Made by a program: the position numbers and the translations under genes. A DNA stretch of 64,000 nt from Luteimonas sp. RC10. Lineage in GTDB: Bacteria > Pseudomonadota > Gammaproteobacteria > Xanthomonadales > Xanthomonadaceae. Under the pieces are notes generated by a model. The model did no database searches. It saw nothing but the letters and a program-made list of their open reading frames with translations, and was not told the origin of the DNA. Below are positions 20,966 through 30,280 of this stretch, piece by piece; within the stretch, counting starts at the first letter, position 1; every line of letters starts with the position of its first letter. The stretch is from contig NZ_JACHYJ010000005.1 in NCBI RefSeq assembly GCF_014192745.1, forward strand, positions 124,001-188,000. Direction: 5' to 3'.

Positions 20966-22954
20966 ATGACCACGCCGACCCGTCGCGAACTCGCCAACGC
21001 CATCCGCTTCCTTGCCATCGACGCGGTCGATGCCGCCAAGTCGGGCCACCCCGGCATGCCGATGGGCATGGCCGACATCGCCGAGGTGCTGTGGAACGAC
21101 CACCTCAGCCATAACCCGGGCAATCCGGACTGGATCGACCGTGACCGCTTCGTGCTGTCCAACGGCCACGGCTCGATGCTGCAGTACGCGTTGCTGCACC
21201 TGTCAGGCTACGACCTGCCGATCGAGGAGCTGAAGAACTTCCGTCAGCTGCACAGCCGCACCGCCGGGCATCCGGAGCGCTACGAGACGCCGGGTGTGGA
21301 GACGACCACCGGGCCGCTGGGGCAGGGCTTCGCCAATGCGGTCGGCTTCGCGCTGGCCGAACGGCTGCTCGCCCAGCAGTTCAACCGCGACGGCTTCGCC
21401 ATCGTCGACCACCGCACCTGGGTGTTCCTGGGCGACGGCTGCCTGATGGAAGGCATCTCGCACGAGGCCGCATCGCTGGCCGGCACCCTCGGCCTGGGCA
21501 AGCTGGTCGCCTTCTGGGACGACAATCGCATTTCGATCGACGGCAATACCGCCGGCTGGTTCACCGACGACACCCCGGCGCGCTTCGAGGCCTACGGCTG
21601 GCGCGTGATCCGTGACGTCGACGGCCATGACGCCGAGTCGATCTCGCGCGCGATCGGCGAAGCCGTCGCGCAGGACGACCGGCCGGTGCTGGTGTGCTGC
21701 CGCACGACGATTGGCTTCGGCTCGCCGAACCGCGGCGGCAAGGAGTCCTCGCACGGCGCGCCTCTGGGCAAGGAAGAGTCCGACGCTACGCGCGCCGCGC
21801 TCGGCTGGACCCATGGCCCGTTCGAGATCCCCGAGGCGATCCGCGACGCCTGGCGCGCGAATGCGGCCGGCCAGGCTCGCGAAGAGGCATGGAACCGCCG
21901 CTTCGAGGCCTACCAGGCCGCGCATCCCGAACTGGCGGCCGAGTTGCTGCGCCGGACGCGCGGCGAGCTGCCGGCCGACTTTGCCGAGGCTGCGGACGCG
22001 TTCGTCGCCAAGCTGCAGGCCGACGGCCCGACGATCGCCTCGCGCAAGGCCTCGCAGATGACGATCGAGGCGTTCGCGCCGCTGCTGCCCGAGCTCGTCG
22101 GCGGTTCGGCCGACCTTGCGCACTCGAACCTGACCCTGTGGAAGGGCTGCAAGACGGCGGCCAGCCACGATGCCGATGCGAACTACGTTTACTACGGCGT
22201 GCGCGAGTTCGGCATGAGCGCGATCGCCAACGGTCTGGCGCTGCATGGCGGCTTCGTGCCGTTCGACGCGACCTTCCTGGTGTTCAGCGACTACGCCCGC
22301 AACGCGGTGCGCATGAGCGCGCTGATCCCGGCGCATGCGATCCATGTCTACACCCACGATTCGATCGGCCTGGGCGAGGACGGCCCGACGCACCAGCCGG
22401 TCGAGCATCTGGCGAGCCTGCGCTACATCCCCAATAACGATGTCTGGCGTCCTTGCGACGCGGTCGAGTCGGCGGTCGCGTGGAAGTCGGCGGTGCTGCG
22501 CAGCGATGGCCCCAGCTGCCTGGTGTTCTCGCGCCAGAACCTGCCGCACCAGGCGCGCGATGCGGCGCAGGTTGCTGCCATCGCACGGGGCGGCTACGTG
22601 CTCAAGGATGCCGTTGGCACGCCGGAGTTGATCCTGATCGCGACCGGCTCGGAGGTCGGGCTGGCGATGGAGGCCGCCGCGCAGCTTGGTGATGGCGTGC
22701 GCGTGGTGTCGATGCCCTCGACCGACGTGTTTGAGCGCCAGGACGCGGCCTACCGCGAATCGGTGCTGCCCAATGCGGTGCGCCGCCGTGTCGCGATCGA
22801 GGCCGGCGTCACCGGCTTCTGGCGGGCGTATGTCGGCCTGGACGGCGCGGTCATCGGCATCGACCGCTTCGGCGCCTCGGCCCCGGCCGACAAGCTCTAT
22901 CCCTACTTCGGCATCACCGTCGAGAAGATCGTCGAGGCGGCCAAGGCGCTCTGA
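20966..22954 (+). CDS. tkt: Transketolase
   Basis: Transketolase moves two-carbon units between sugar phosphates in the pentose phosphate pathway and feeds fructose-6-phosphate and glyceraldehyde-3-phosphate into glycolysis, whose genes follow downstream. The 662-residue product has the thiamine-diphosphate signature region [16 protein letters not shown], substrate-binding histidines in [13 protein letters not shown] and in [15 protein letters not shown], and the C-terminal transketolase domain. The start ATG 20966 lacks a clear Shine-Dalgarno sequence but gives the canonical N-terminus. A possible -10 (GACAAT, 20931-20936) lies just upstream. An intrinsic terminator follows the stop codon. 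Confidence 0.96.
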   Translation: MTTPTRRELANAIRFLAIDAVDAAKSGHPGMPMGMADIAEVLWNDHLSHNPGNPDWIDRDRFVLSNGHGSMLQYALLHLSGYDLPIEELKNFRQLHSRTAGHPERYETPGVETTTGPLGQGFANAVGFALAERLLAQQFNRDGFAIVDHRTWVFLGDGCLMEGISHEAASLAGTLGLGKLVAFWDDNRISIDGNTAGWFTDDTPARFEAYGWRVIRDVDGHDAESISRAIGEAVAQDDRPVLVCCRTTIGFGSPNRGGKESSHGAPLGKEESDATRAALGWTHGPFEIPEAIRDAWRANAAGQAREEAWNRRFEAYQAAHPELAAELLRRTRGELPADFAEAADAFVAKLQADGPTIASRKASQMTIEAFAPLLPELVGGSADLAHSNLTLWKGCKTAASHDADANYVYYGVREFGMSAIANGLALHGGFVPFDATFLVFSDYARNAVRMSALIPAHAIHVYTHDSIGLGEDGPTHQPVEHLASLRYIPNNDVWRPCDAVESAVAWKSAVLRSDGPSCLVFSRQNLPHQARDAAQVAAIARGGYVLKDAVGTPELILIATGSEVGLAMEAAAQLGDGVRVVSMPSTDVFERQDAAYRESVLPNAVRRRVAIEAGVTGFWRAYVGLDGAVIGIDRFGASAPADKLYPYFGITVEKIVEAAKAL

Positions 22955-22977
22955 TCGCCGCGGCCACCCCGACACAC

Positions 22978-23005
22978 GAAGGCCCGCGCAAGCGGGCCTT
23001 CTTTC
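22978..23005 (+). terminator. Intrinsic terminator of tkt
   Basis: GAAGGCCCGC and GCGGGCCTTC form a perfect 10-bp stem around a GCAA tetraloop, followed by TTTCT. It begins 23 bases after the tkt stop codon and stops transcription before the palindromic repeat that follows. Confidence 0.85.
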
Positions 23006-23017
23006 TGCTCTAAAAAG

Positions 23018-23066
23018 CCGGGGTCAGAGTGCAATTTCGCCTCGCGAAAATGCACTCTGACCCCGG
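23018..23066. repeat. Intergenic palindrome (REP-like), copy A
   Basis: CCGGGGTCAGAGTGCA (23018-23033) and TGCACTCTGACCCCGG (23051-23066) are perfect 16-base inverted arms. The inner bases TTTCGC-CTC-GCGAAA extend the hairpin after a single A-A mismatch. It lies between the convergent tkt and bolA-like genes. The same arm sequence recurs at 25731, 27277-27329 and, decayed, at 54151. Confidence 0.8.
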
Positions 23067-23088
23067 TTTTGGAACCCGATTTCGGCCC

Positions 23089-23436
23089 TTACGGCGTGCG
23101 TGTGGGGGGCTTGGGCGCGGCCGCGTTCTTCAGGTCGTGCTTGCTGCCGCCGCGGCAGGTCGGCGAATCGGGCACATGTCCCTCGGCGGTCCATTCGTCC
23201 GGGGTGAAGGTGTGCAGCGCCAGTGCGTGGATGCGTTGCATCTGCTCGCCCAGCGTGCGGTAGACGAGCTGGTGGCGCTGGATCGCGCGCTTGCCCGTGA
23301 ATGCCTCGCTGACGATCACCGCCTTGTAGTGCGTTTCGAGCCCGCGGCTGTGCATATGGCTCTCGTCGTGCACTTCCAGGTGGCTCGGCTGCAGGGCGGC
23401 GAGGGCATCGCGCAGGTGGTCGGCTCGCGTGGTCAT
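23089..23436 (-). CDS. BolA family protein
   Basis: The 115-residue product has the BolA fold sequence, with L-VHDESHMHS near the start, the conserved ETHYKAVIVSEAF strand-turn and the YRTLGEQM...IHAL helix. BolA proteins bind monothiol glutaredoxin-type [2Fe-2S] partners and can act as transcription or iron-sulfur trafficking factors in the cytoplasm. The start ATG 23436 gives a normal N-terminus. About 20 residues after the domain are a Lys/Pro-rich tail (KNAAAPKPPTRTP) of unknown use. It is monocistronic as far as can be seen; the tail's last codons run close to the palindromic repeat. Confidence 0.88.
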   Translation of the reverse strand: MTTRADHLRDALAALQPSHLEVHDESHMHSRGLETHYKAVIVSEAFTGKRAIQRHQLVYRTLGEQMQRIHALALHTFTPDEWTAEGHVPDSPTCRGGSKHDLKNAAAPKPPTRTP

Positions 23437-23628
23437 GGCATCGGCAGGGCAGGAAGGCAAGCATCATGATGGTGGCGATGCCCGGCATTGCAATCCTTGG
23501 GCGTACGCGCGGGGCGTCATGCCTTGGCCGAGCGTGGCCGAAAGCGGCGGGCAATCGGCGTGCGTGGTGCCGGACGGCTGCACGCCAGCGTGGCCTCCTT
23601 CCGACGTAGGGAGGCTGGTCGGAGCCGG

Positions 23629-25605
23629 TCAGCCGCCCGGTGAGGAGGCCGCGCTGTCGGCCGCCGCCGCCCTGCGCAGCCCCAGGGCCAGCAGACGCGC
23701 GAGCAGGCGTTCCTGCAGCCCGCGGGGCGCGTCGAGTGCCATGCGTTGCAGCGCGGCGGTGTCGTCGGTGCGGCCCTCACGTAGCGCTGCGAGCACGGTG
23801 CGCAGCTTGCCCGCGCGGGTCACGGAGGCCGATTTGAGCCAAGCCAAGGCGGGCAACAGGCGCTGTTCGACGGCGTCGAAGTCGCTGCCCAGCGGATAGG
23901 CCGGCAGCGTGCCGTCGCGGCGCAACGGTGCCAGGGCGTCGCGCAGATGTGCGGCACTGTTGCGGCCCCAGGCCGAAGGCCGGACGAAGTGGGAATCGAG
24001 CTTGCCGGCCGCGCGGGCGCGTTCGAGCAGCGCGGGCTGGTGGTCGGCATCGGCCACGCGCACCATGGCCCGTACGCAGTCCTCGTCGGTCGCGCCACGC
24101 ACGTCGGCGATGCCGTACTCGGTGATGTAGAGGTCGCGCAGGTGTCGCGGGATCGTCGTGTGCCCGTACTGCCAGCGGATGTTCGATTCGTGTCGGCCAC
24201 CGGCCTCGCGCGTGGCGCGCAACAACAGCGCCGAGCGTGCGTCGGGCAGGGCGTGCGCCATCGCGACGAAGTTGTACTGCCCGCCCACACCCGAGACGAC
24301 GCGGCCATCGTCGAGGGCATCGGACACTGCGGCGCCGAGCGCGGTCGCCATCATGCAGCTGTTGAAAAAGCGCGCGTCACGGCGTTGCAGGCGCTCGAGC
24401 CCTTCGTCCAGCCCGTAGAGCTCGTTGACCTCGCCCACGCGCTTCATGCCGATGCCGCGCCGGGTGTCCTCGTCGAGCCCGCGCAGCCAGGCGTAGAAGT
24501 CCGGTGAGCCAAGATAGAACGCGCCGTGCAGGAACTCGCCGTCGCGCTCGATCAGCTCCCGGTCCAGGGCGCTGGCGGTGCCGTCGTTGGCCCGCCGCAT
24601 CAACGCGGCCTTGTCGACCACCTTGCGACGGATCACGCCGACCTCGACCAGGCGCTTGAACCCCTCGTTGATCATTTCGCTGCAGCCGTACAGGCCGGTC
24701 TCGAACGGGTCGAGTCCACCGCAGGCGACGACGGTCGGATGCGTGATCAGGTCGGGGTCGAGCGCATGCAGCACCCGGCGGTAGGCGGCGTTGTCGATGT
24801 GGCGCAACGCCAGCGCGTGGCACAGCGCATCGGCCAGCGCACCGATGCCGATCTGCAGCGTGCCGCCGTCGCGGACCAGGGCGCTGGCGTAGAAGCCGAT
24901 CGCGTAGTCGGCATCGGAGACCGGTTGCCGCGGCAGGCCGAACAGGCGGGGATACGGGGGCGGTGGCATCACGACGAGGTCGAAGAAGTCGGCGTCGACC
25001 GCGGCCGTCCCGCCGAGCCACGGCAGTTCGGGGTCGACCTCGGCCACCAGCAGCGGCCGCGGGTGCCCGGCCTGGACCAGGGCGTCGATGGTGTCGAAGG
25101 TCAGATCGGTGTTCGACGACAGCGACAGCCGGCTGCCGTCCTCGTTGGCCGCGACCTTCTGCACCAGCACGTTGACGCCGCGGTCGACCAGGGCGCGGGC
25201 GACATGGGTGTAGTTGAGGCTGGCGTAACGGCGCTGGGCCTGGGTGGAACCCAGCATCGCGCCGGACTGCATGTAGAACTCCTCGACGCTGATGTGTGGC
25301 GGCAGCGCGTCGCGCCGCAGCGCCTGTACGTAGTCGAGCCGGACAAAATCCTCGCCGAAGTGGCGCTGCGCGAACGGGCCGAGGAAGCGACCCTGCAGGT
25401 CGGCGCCAGCTGACGGCGGATCGAGCGACAGCGCGGTGTAGAGCGTCATTGGACGCGACGGGTCGGCCACCGCCGCGGCGTACAGCGCATTGAGCAGGCG
25501 GTGCGGCTTGCCGATGCCCAGCGGGGCGCCGATGTGCAGTGGGCCATCGACATGGGCGCGGATGCGGGCGACGGCGGCGTCGAGATCGTGGAGATGGGAC
25601 GTCAT
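23629..25605 (-). CDS. Acetyl-CoA hydrolase/transferase family protein
   Basis: The 658-residue protein belongs to the family of acetyl-CoA hydrolases and CoA-transferases (4-hydroxybutyrate CoA-transferase-like), which move or hydrolyse the CoA thioester of short acids. Supporting stretches are LQIGIGALADAL, the GLYGCSEMINEGF segment and the C-terminal-domain glycine loop SGVGGQYNF followed by HTTIPRHLRDLYITEYG. It is longer than the classic enzyme (about 430-500 residues), with an extra C-terminal helical region of roughly 120 residues. The start at ATG 25605 is the first in the frame and gives a reasonable N-terminus. The substrate cannot be deduced. A single-arm REP-like copy lies upstream, between it and the CDF gene. 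Confidence 0.85.
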   Translation of the reverse strand: MTSHLHDLDAAVARIRAHVDGPLHIGAPLGIGKPHRLLNALYAAAVADPSRPMTLYTALSLDPPSAGADLQGRFLGPFAQRHFGEDFVRLDYVQALRRDALPPHISVEEFYMQSGAMLGSTQAQRRYASLNYTHVARALVDRGVNVLVQKVAANEDGSRLSLSSNTDLTFDTIDALVQAGHPRPLLVAEVDPELPWLGGTAAVDADFFDLVVMPPPPYPRLFGLPRQPVSDADYAIGFYASALVRDGGTLQIGIGALADALCHALALRHIDNAAYRRVLHALDPDLITHPTVVACGGLDPFETGLYGCSEMINEGFKRLVEVGVIRRKVVDKAALMRRANDGTASALDRELIERDGEFLHGAFYLGSPDFYAWLRGLDEDTRRGIGMKRVGEVNELYGLDEGLERLQRRDARFFNSCMMATALGAAVSDALDDGRVVSGVGGQYNFVAMAHALPDARSALLLRATREAGGRHESNIRWQYGHTTIPRHLRDLYITEYGIADVRGATDEDCVRAMVRVADADHQPALLERARAAGKLDSHFVRPSAWGRNSAAHLRDALAPLRRDGTLPAYPLGSDFDAVEQRLLPALAWLKSASVTRAGKLRTVLAALREGRTDDTAALQRMALDAPRGLQERLLARLLALGLRRAAAADSAASSPGG

Positions 25606-25730
25606 GCCGGCAAGCCTACCGGACGCATGGGTGGGCGCGCAGCGCGGGGTGCCTCACGATTACGCATCCGCAAACCAGGGCCGAGTGCCTGATTCCTTCC
25701 TCCAGCGTGATGGGCTGGGGGATGGCGCTC

Positions 25731-25757
25731 GAAATTGCACTCTGACCCCGGTTTTGG
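25731..25757. repeat. Intergenic REP-like element, copy B (single arm)
   Basis: Bases 25736-25751 read TGCACTCTGACCCCGG, identical to the right arm of copy A, and are preceded by GAAAT and followed by TTTTGG as in the other copies. No matching left arm is present nearby, so this is a half element. It lies in the 163-base gap between two minus-strand genes. Confidence 0.65.
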
Positions 25758-25768
25758 GGGCGGGGCCA

Positions 25769-26758
25769 TCAGGCGGACGGCGTGCGCGGCGGCTGCGCGG
25801 CAGTCGCGGTGATGTCGTCGATCCGCCAGTGGACGGCGCGGGCGGTCTCGCGCACGGCCTGTGCCATCGCCGTATCGAGGGTGCCATCCTCGGTCTCCAC
25901 GAACACCACGCCCGACAGCCGCAGGCCTTCCTCGTGGAAGCGCACGCGGCAGGCGCGCACGCCCTCGAGTGCGCGGACCGCCTGATCAACCTGCGCGGGC
26001 AGCGGGTCGTCGTCGCTGCGGTCGGCGCGCTGCGGGCGAGCGTCGTGCATGTCGCGTACGGCATTGCGCAGGTTGCGCACGCCATCGCGCAGCACTTCGA
26101 TGGCGATGAAGATCGCGGCCGCGGCGTCCGCCCACCACAGGCCGAAGCCGATGCCGAGCACGCCGGCGATGCCCGCGAGCGCGGTCATCCAGTCGGCCTT
26201 GTTCATGTCGGCGTCGGTGTAGAGCGGCTTGGACGACAGCGCGAGCGCGACCTTGAGCTTCATGCGGCCCAGGATCACCGGCGGGATCGCCGAGACTGCG
26301 AGCGCGGCGATCATCAGCCAGCCCTGCCAGACCACCGTGTCGCCGATGAGCACGGTTCCGACAACCGGATGCGCCCGCGTGATCAGCACATGCAGGCCGT
26401 CGAGCACCAAAAGGGCGCCCATGCCGGTCAGCGCGACCGAGGACGCGAGGAAGGTGATATCGAACGCGCGTTCGCGGCCGTTGATATAGGTGCGGTCGAC
26501 GCCGCGGGCGCGAAAGCGCAGCGCGATCAGGAACGCGGCCGGCGGCAACAGGCTCAGCAGGTCCTCGACCAGCGCGGTCTGCATCGCCTTCGAGCCGCCC
26601 ATCGCGACGTACATCATCACCGACACCGCGCCAAGCAGCCCAAGCGACCACCAGCACAGGCGAGCGGCGCGCTGAAGCTCGCGTTGCTGCGCCGGTCCGA
26701 GCGGGTCCGGGGCGCGTTCGACGGGAGGCGGGTGGGGACGGTTGGCGCCGGCGCTCAT
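25769..26758 (-). CDS. Cation diffusion facilitator (CDF) family transporter, divergent
   Basis: The 329-residue membrane protein has about six hydrophobic segments and a soluble C-terminal domain, as in CDF metal/proton antiporters. The two expected metal-site regions are recognisable but divergent: QTALVEDLLSLL replaces the usual S-ALLADA-HSLTD, while DADMNKADWMTAL keeps an acidic pair at the second site. The metal (zinc, iron or other) cannot be assigned. Its start codon overlaps the stop of the upstream solute-binding lipoprotein gene (ATGA), so the two are translationally coupled. The C-terminal end is Pro/Ala-rich. Confidence 0.8.
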   Translation of the reverse strand: MSAGANRPHPPPVERAPDPLGPAQQRELQRAARLCWWSLGLLGAVSVMMYVAMGGSKAMQTALVEDLLSLLPPAAFLIALRFRARGVDRTYINGRERAFDITFLASSVALTGMGALLVLDGLHVLITRAHPVVGTVLIGDTVVWQGWLMIAALAVSAIPPVILGRMKLKVALALSSKPLYTDADMNKADWMTALAGIAGVLGIGFGLWWADAAAAIFIAIEVLRDGVRNLRNAVRDMHDARPQRADRSDDDPLPAQVDQAVRALEGVRACRVRFHEEGLRLSGVVFVETEDGTLDTAMAQAVRETARAVHWRIDDITATAAQPPRTPSA

Positions 26759-27216
26759 CGCAGTGTCCGTTCGCGGGCATGGAGATAGCGGTCGACCGAC
26801 AGCTGCCAGGCGTTCTCGGCGGGCGGCAAGGCGAGTCGGCGTCGGGCGAAGCCGCCCTCTGGGTCGCGCAGCACGAAGGCGCGCGACCAGCCGACATCCG
26901 TCCAGGGCGAGTCCTCGTCATGTCCGCCGGCGACCAGATGCAACCGGTTGTCGAGCAGGGCCGTCATCAGTTGGTCGTGCCCGCCCTCGACCCACTCGAT
27001 CGGGTAGCCGTGTTCGTGCGCGAAGGCCTGGACAAGTTCGACTTCGGTCCCGCTCGGCGCCTGACCGGCCCGCACTTCGACGAATGGCGGGTCGTGACTG
27101 ACGCCGACGCGCATGGTCTGGCGCGCACGCTCGGTGCTGCCCTGGGTATCGCGCGGATAGCCATCGCAGGCGGTCAGCGACAAGAGCAGCAGGGCAAGCC
27201 AGATGCGGATGAACAT
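26755..27216 (-). CDS. Half-size solute-binding (SBP family 3-like) lipoprotein
   Basis: The product has 153 residues and a lipoprotein signal with lipobox LTAC (Cys 17). After the linker, RVGVSHDPPFVEVR and GTEVELVQAFAHEHGYP match lobe 1 of family-3 periplasmic solute-binding proteins, which bind amino acids or similar ligands. A full-size domain is about 220-250 residues, so the second lobe seems mostly absent and the protein may be a reduced sensor or scaffold. It is coupled to the CDF transporter by an ATGA overlap and has no ABC permease or ATPase beside it. The start ATG 27216 is required by the signal peptide. Confidence 0.65.
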   Translation of the reverse strand: MFIRIWLALLLLSLTACDGYPRDTQGSTERARQTMRVGVSHDPPFVEVRAGQAPSGTEVELVQAFAHEHGYPIEWVEGGHDQLMTALLDNRLHLVAGGHDEDSPWTDVGWSRAFVLRDPEGGFARRRLALPPAENAWQLSVDRYLHARERTLR

Positions 27217-27276
27217 GGGCGGCGTTATCGGCCAGCCGATGTGCAGGCGCCGTCGTGGGCACGTCGCCCAGAACTG

Positions 27277-27329
27277 GGGGTCAGCGTGCAATTTCGAGCG
27301 AACAGCATCGGAAATTGCACGCTGACCCC
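27277..27329. repeat. Intergenic palindrome (REP-like), copy C
   Basis: GGGGTCAGCGTGCAATTTC (27277-27295) is the exact reverse complement of GAAATTGCACGCTGACCCC (27311-27329), with a 15-base loop. Relative to copy A, one base of the arm changes from A to C, with the matching change on the other arm. It lies in the divergent promoter region between the lipoprotein and the TonB receptor. Confidence 0.8.
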
Positions 27330-27351
27330 GGTTTCGGGTGGCGGGATTGAG

Positions 27352-27366
27352 TGAGAATCGTTAGCA
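27352..27366 (+). promoter_or_regulatory. Fur box upstream of the siderophore receptor
   Basis: TGAGAATCGTTAGCA matches the 7-1-7 Fur consensus TGATAATnATTATCA at 11 of 14 informative positions with symmetric mismatches. It lies about 65 bases before the receptor start, where iron-loaded Fur would block transcription. Confidence 0.6.
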
Positions 27367-27432
27367 TTCGCGTATTGGCGCGATGCGGCTGTGTCGCGCG
27401 GCCCTCTCCCCGCCATCATCAGAAGATCCCCC

Positions 27433-29628
27433 ATGCGCCGTCGTTCTCTGCGTCTTGCCTCTGTCCGGCGGGCACCGCTCGCCTGTGCGACCCTGGTCGC
27501 GCTGTCCTCCCTGGGGTTCGCGTCGGGCGCGCTCGCCGACGATGCCGCCGACCGGGTCACCACGCTCGATGGCCTGCAGGTCAAGGGCGAGCGCGCCGAG
27601 GGCTATTCGGTGCGTCGGACCTCGGCCGGTACCCGCTTCGACCTGACCGCGCGCGAGATCCCGCAGTCGGTCAGCATCATCAGTCACGAGCGCATCGCCG
27701 ACCAGAACCTCGATGACATCATCGACGTGCTGGCCAACACGACTGGCGTCAGCAGCACGCAGTCCGACAGCGAGCGCACCGAGTTCTATGCGCGCGGGTT
27801 CTACATCGACAGCTACCAGTTCGACGGGCTGCCGACGCAGATGGTGCAGAACTGGAGCTATGGCGACTCGGGGCTCGACCTGGCGCTGTACGACCGGGTC
27901 GAGATCGTGCGCGGGGCGACCGGCCTGCTCAGCGGCGCGGGCAATCCGTCGGCCTCGGTCAACCTGGTCCGCAAGCATGCCGACAGCGCGGAACTGACCG
28001 GCACCGTGTCGCTCAACATCGGCGAGTGGGGCCGCAACCGCACGACTGTCGACGTGACCACGCCGCTCAACGCCAGCGGCACCGTACGCGCCCGTGCGAT
28101 CGGCAGCTATCTCGAGACCGATGCCCAGATGGAGCGCTACAGCCAGCGCAAGCAGTTGGGCTATGTGGTGATCGATGCCGACCTCACGCCCGACACGCAG
28201 CTCAGCGTGGGCTACGACTACCAGCACAAGCGCGCCAACGGGGCGACCTGGGGCGGCTTCCCGATGGTGTTCTCCGACGGCAGCTCGACCAACTACCCGG
28301 TCACGTTCAATCCTTCGCCCGACTGGACCTACTGGGACACCACCAGCAAGCGTGCATTCGCGACGCTGCAGCACGCTTTCGCCAATGGCTGGAAGTTCAA
28401 GATCGGCGCGACCCACGACAAGACTGACGCCGACGACAAGCTGTTCTACCCGGCCTACAACGACTGGGCGACGGGTGCGTCGAACTTCGACCCTGTCACC
28501 GGTACGGGCGTCTCGCCATCGGCGGGCTTCTACAACACCCACCGCAAGGTCGACGGCGTCGATGGCTACGTGGACGGGCCGTTCCAGGCGTTCGGACGCG
28601 AACACCAGTTCATGGCCGGCGTGAGCTACAACCAGCGTGAGTACGCCAACTACGGCGATTACCAGGTCGGCGGCAAGGACGCGTTCGGCAACAGCCTGCC
28701 GTGGGACCCGTTCGACAGCTATCTTGGCTGGACCGGCGATATCTCCCAGCCTGACTGGGTCGCGGTGCTGCCGTTGCAGAGCCAGGGCACGATCACGCAG
28801 AAGGCCGGTTACGCGGCGACGCGCCTGTCGCTGGCCGATCCGCTCAAGCTCATCGTCGGTGCGCGCTATACCGAATGGCAGAGCGAAGGCGAGGGCGCCG
28901 ATCGCAAGCACGACGCAGTCACGCCGTACGCCGGCCTGGTGTTCGACATCGACGACACCTGGTCGACGTATGCCAGCTACACCGAGATCTTCCAGCCGCA
29001 GGTCGCGCGCGACATCAACAACCGCTATCTCGACCCGGTCGACGGCAAGAGCTACGAGGTCGGCGTCAAGGGTGCCTGGTTCGACAATCGCCTCAACGCC
29101 TCGCTCGCGGTATTCCGCATCGAGCAGGACAACGTGGCGCAGTCGACCAATGTGCCGATTCCCGGTGGATCGGCAGGAGAGACTGCATCGGTCGCTGCAC
29201 GCGGCACGGTCAGCCGCGGCTTCGAGTTCGAGCTCAACGGCGAGCTGGCGCCGGGCTGGAATGCGACCTTCGGTGCCTCGCGTTACGTGGCCCAGGACGC
29301 CGACGGCGTGGACATCAACACCCGCCTGCCGCAGTCCACGATCAAGGCGTTCACCAGCTACACCCCGCGCAGTGCGCCGGAACTGACCCTCGGTGGCGGC
29401 GTGAACTGGCAGAACGGCATCTACTATCCGGTGCCGGCCTATGGCCGCTTCGAGCAGTCCAGCTATGCACTGGTCAACGCCTTCGTGCGCTATCGCCTGG
29501 CGCCGCAGTTCAGCGTGCAGCTCAACGCCAACAACCTGTTGAACAAGCAGTACTCCACGCAGATCAGCGGTTACGGCGCCTATGGCGACAAGCGCAACGG
29601 CCAGCTGACCTTCACCTACAGCTTCTGA
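27433..29628 (+). CDS. TonB-dependent siderophore receptor
   Basis: The 731-residue product is an outer-membrane receptor that imports ferric siderophores with energy from TonB. A signal peptide ends near GALA-DDAADRV. The plug domain follows, with REIPQSVSIISHERI, the segment RGFYIDSYQFDGLP and RVEIVRGATGLLSGAGNPSA, all typical of FhuA/FpvA-type siderophore receptors. The barrel fills the rest and ends in LTFTYSF with the terminal phenylalanine used for BAM recognition. ATG 27433 is chosen because the signal peptide begins there. The Fur-like box upstream supports control by iron. The siderophore cannot be named. Confidence 0.93.
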   Translation: MRRRSLRLASVRRAPLACATLVALSSLGFASGALADDAADRVTTLDGLQVKGERAEGYSVRRTSAGTRFDLTAREIPQSVSIISHERIADQNLDDIIDVLANTTGVSSTQSDSERTEFYARGFYIDSYQFDGLPTQMVQNWSYGDSGLDLALYDRVEIVRGATGLLSGAGNPSASVNLVRKHADSAELTGTVSLNIGEWGRNRTTVDVTTPLNASGTVRARAIGSYLETDAQMERYSQRKQLGYVVIDADLTPDTQLSVGYDYQHKRANGATWGGFPMVFSDGSSTNYPVTFNPSPDWTYWDTTSKRAFATLQHAFANGWKFKIGATHDKTDADDKLFYPAYNDWATGASNFDPVTGTGVSPSAGFYNTHRKVDGVDGYVDGPFQAFGREHQFMAGVSYNQREYANYGDYQVGGKDAFGNSLPWDPFDSYLGWTGDISQPDWVAVLPLQSQGTITQKAGYAATRLSLADPLKLIVGARYTEWQSEGEGADRKHDAVTPYAGLVFDIDDTWSTYASYTEIFQPQVARDINNRYLDPVDGKSYEVGVKGAWFDNRLNASLAVFRIEQDNVAQSTNVPIPGGSAGETASVAARGTVSRGFEFELNGELAPGWNATFGASRYVAQDADGVDINTRLPQSTIKAFTSYTPRSAPELTLGGGVNWQNGIYYPVPAYGRFEQSSYALVNAFVRYRLAPQFSVQLNANNLLNKQYSTQISGYGAYGDKRNGQLTFTYSF

Positions 29629-29698
29629 AGGCCCCGCACGCACGTAGGGCGGGCGCTCGCACGAACACCCGCGGCGCTCGCGGCGCGCGACAGCGGCG

Positions 29699-30256
29699 TC
29701 AGTTGTCGAGCATGTCCGGCCGGAACAGCGCGCGCCGTGCGCGCGTCGGGCCGGCGATCATGAAGCGGCCCTCGCCGCGATAGTGCACAGTCCGCGGCCA
29801 CACCGGCCGCGGCGCGACGTGGGCACGGACCACGCGCCACACGAACAGTGGGTAGTCGGCGGTGATCCGCGTTTCGTGCAGCCGGCACTCGAAGTTGGCA
29901 TGGCACTCGGCGATCAACGGCGCACCGACGTCGGTCGCCGCGTGCGCGGTCAGCCCGAAGCGTTCGAACTTGTCGCCCTCGCGGCCGCTGCAGTTGCCGA
30001 TGCCCACGACGGTGTCGAGCAATGCGTCGGTGGGCAGATTGATGACGCATTCGCGGCTGCGCTTGGCCAGTGCGTGGCTGCGATTGGCCTGCCACAGGTA
30101 GGTGCCGACCAGGTCGTAGCCCAGCATCATGTGCCAGCCCAGCGTCATGATCCCGCGCTCGCCGCGGTGGGCGGTCGACAGCAGCACGACCGGTCCCGGC
30201 TCCAGGTAGCGCCGGGTGTGTTCGACCGGGACCGAGTGCTTGCGTGGACGACGCAT
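29699..30256 (-). CDS. Flavin reductase family protein
   Basis: The 185-residue protein matches the flavin reductase-like (split-barrel, FMN-binding) family: PVVLLSTAHRGERGIMTLGWHMMLGYD at the start of the barrel, INLPTDALLDTVVGIGNCSGREGDKF in the middle and HANFECRLHE later. Such proteins bind FMN and reduce it with NAD(P)H, or act as oxygenase partners; the specific reaction is unknown. It begins 24 bases after the stop of the Lnt-like gene in the same direction and probably shares its transcript. It converges with the siderophore receptor gene. Confidence 0.82.
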   Translation of the reverse strand: MRRPRKHSVPVEHTRRYLEPGPVVLLSTAHRGERGIMTLGWHMMLGYDLVGTYLWQANRSHALAKRSRECVINLPTDALLDTVVGIGNCSGREGDKFERFGLTAHAATDVGAPLIAECHANFECRLHETRITADYPLFVWRVVRAHVAPRPVWPRTVHYRGEGRFMIAGPTRARRALFRPDMLDN

Positions 30257-30280
30257 CGGCGATGCCTTGTGACGAGGCGC

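Noticed and set aside
23429-23899. Plus-strand frame crossing the gap behind the bolA-like gene
   Set aside because: It overlaps the 3' end of the acetyl-CoA hydrolase gene in antisense and has no domain.
23018-27329. Palindromes as insertion-sequence ends
   Set aside because: No transposase gene or target-site duplication is present, and the copies are of REP size rather than IS-terminal repeats.
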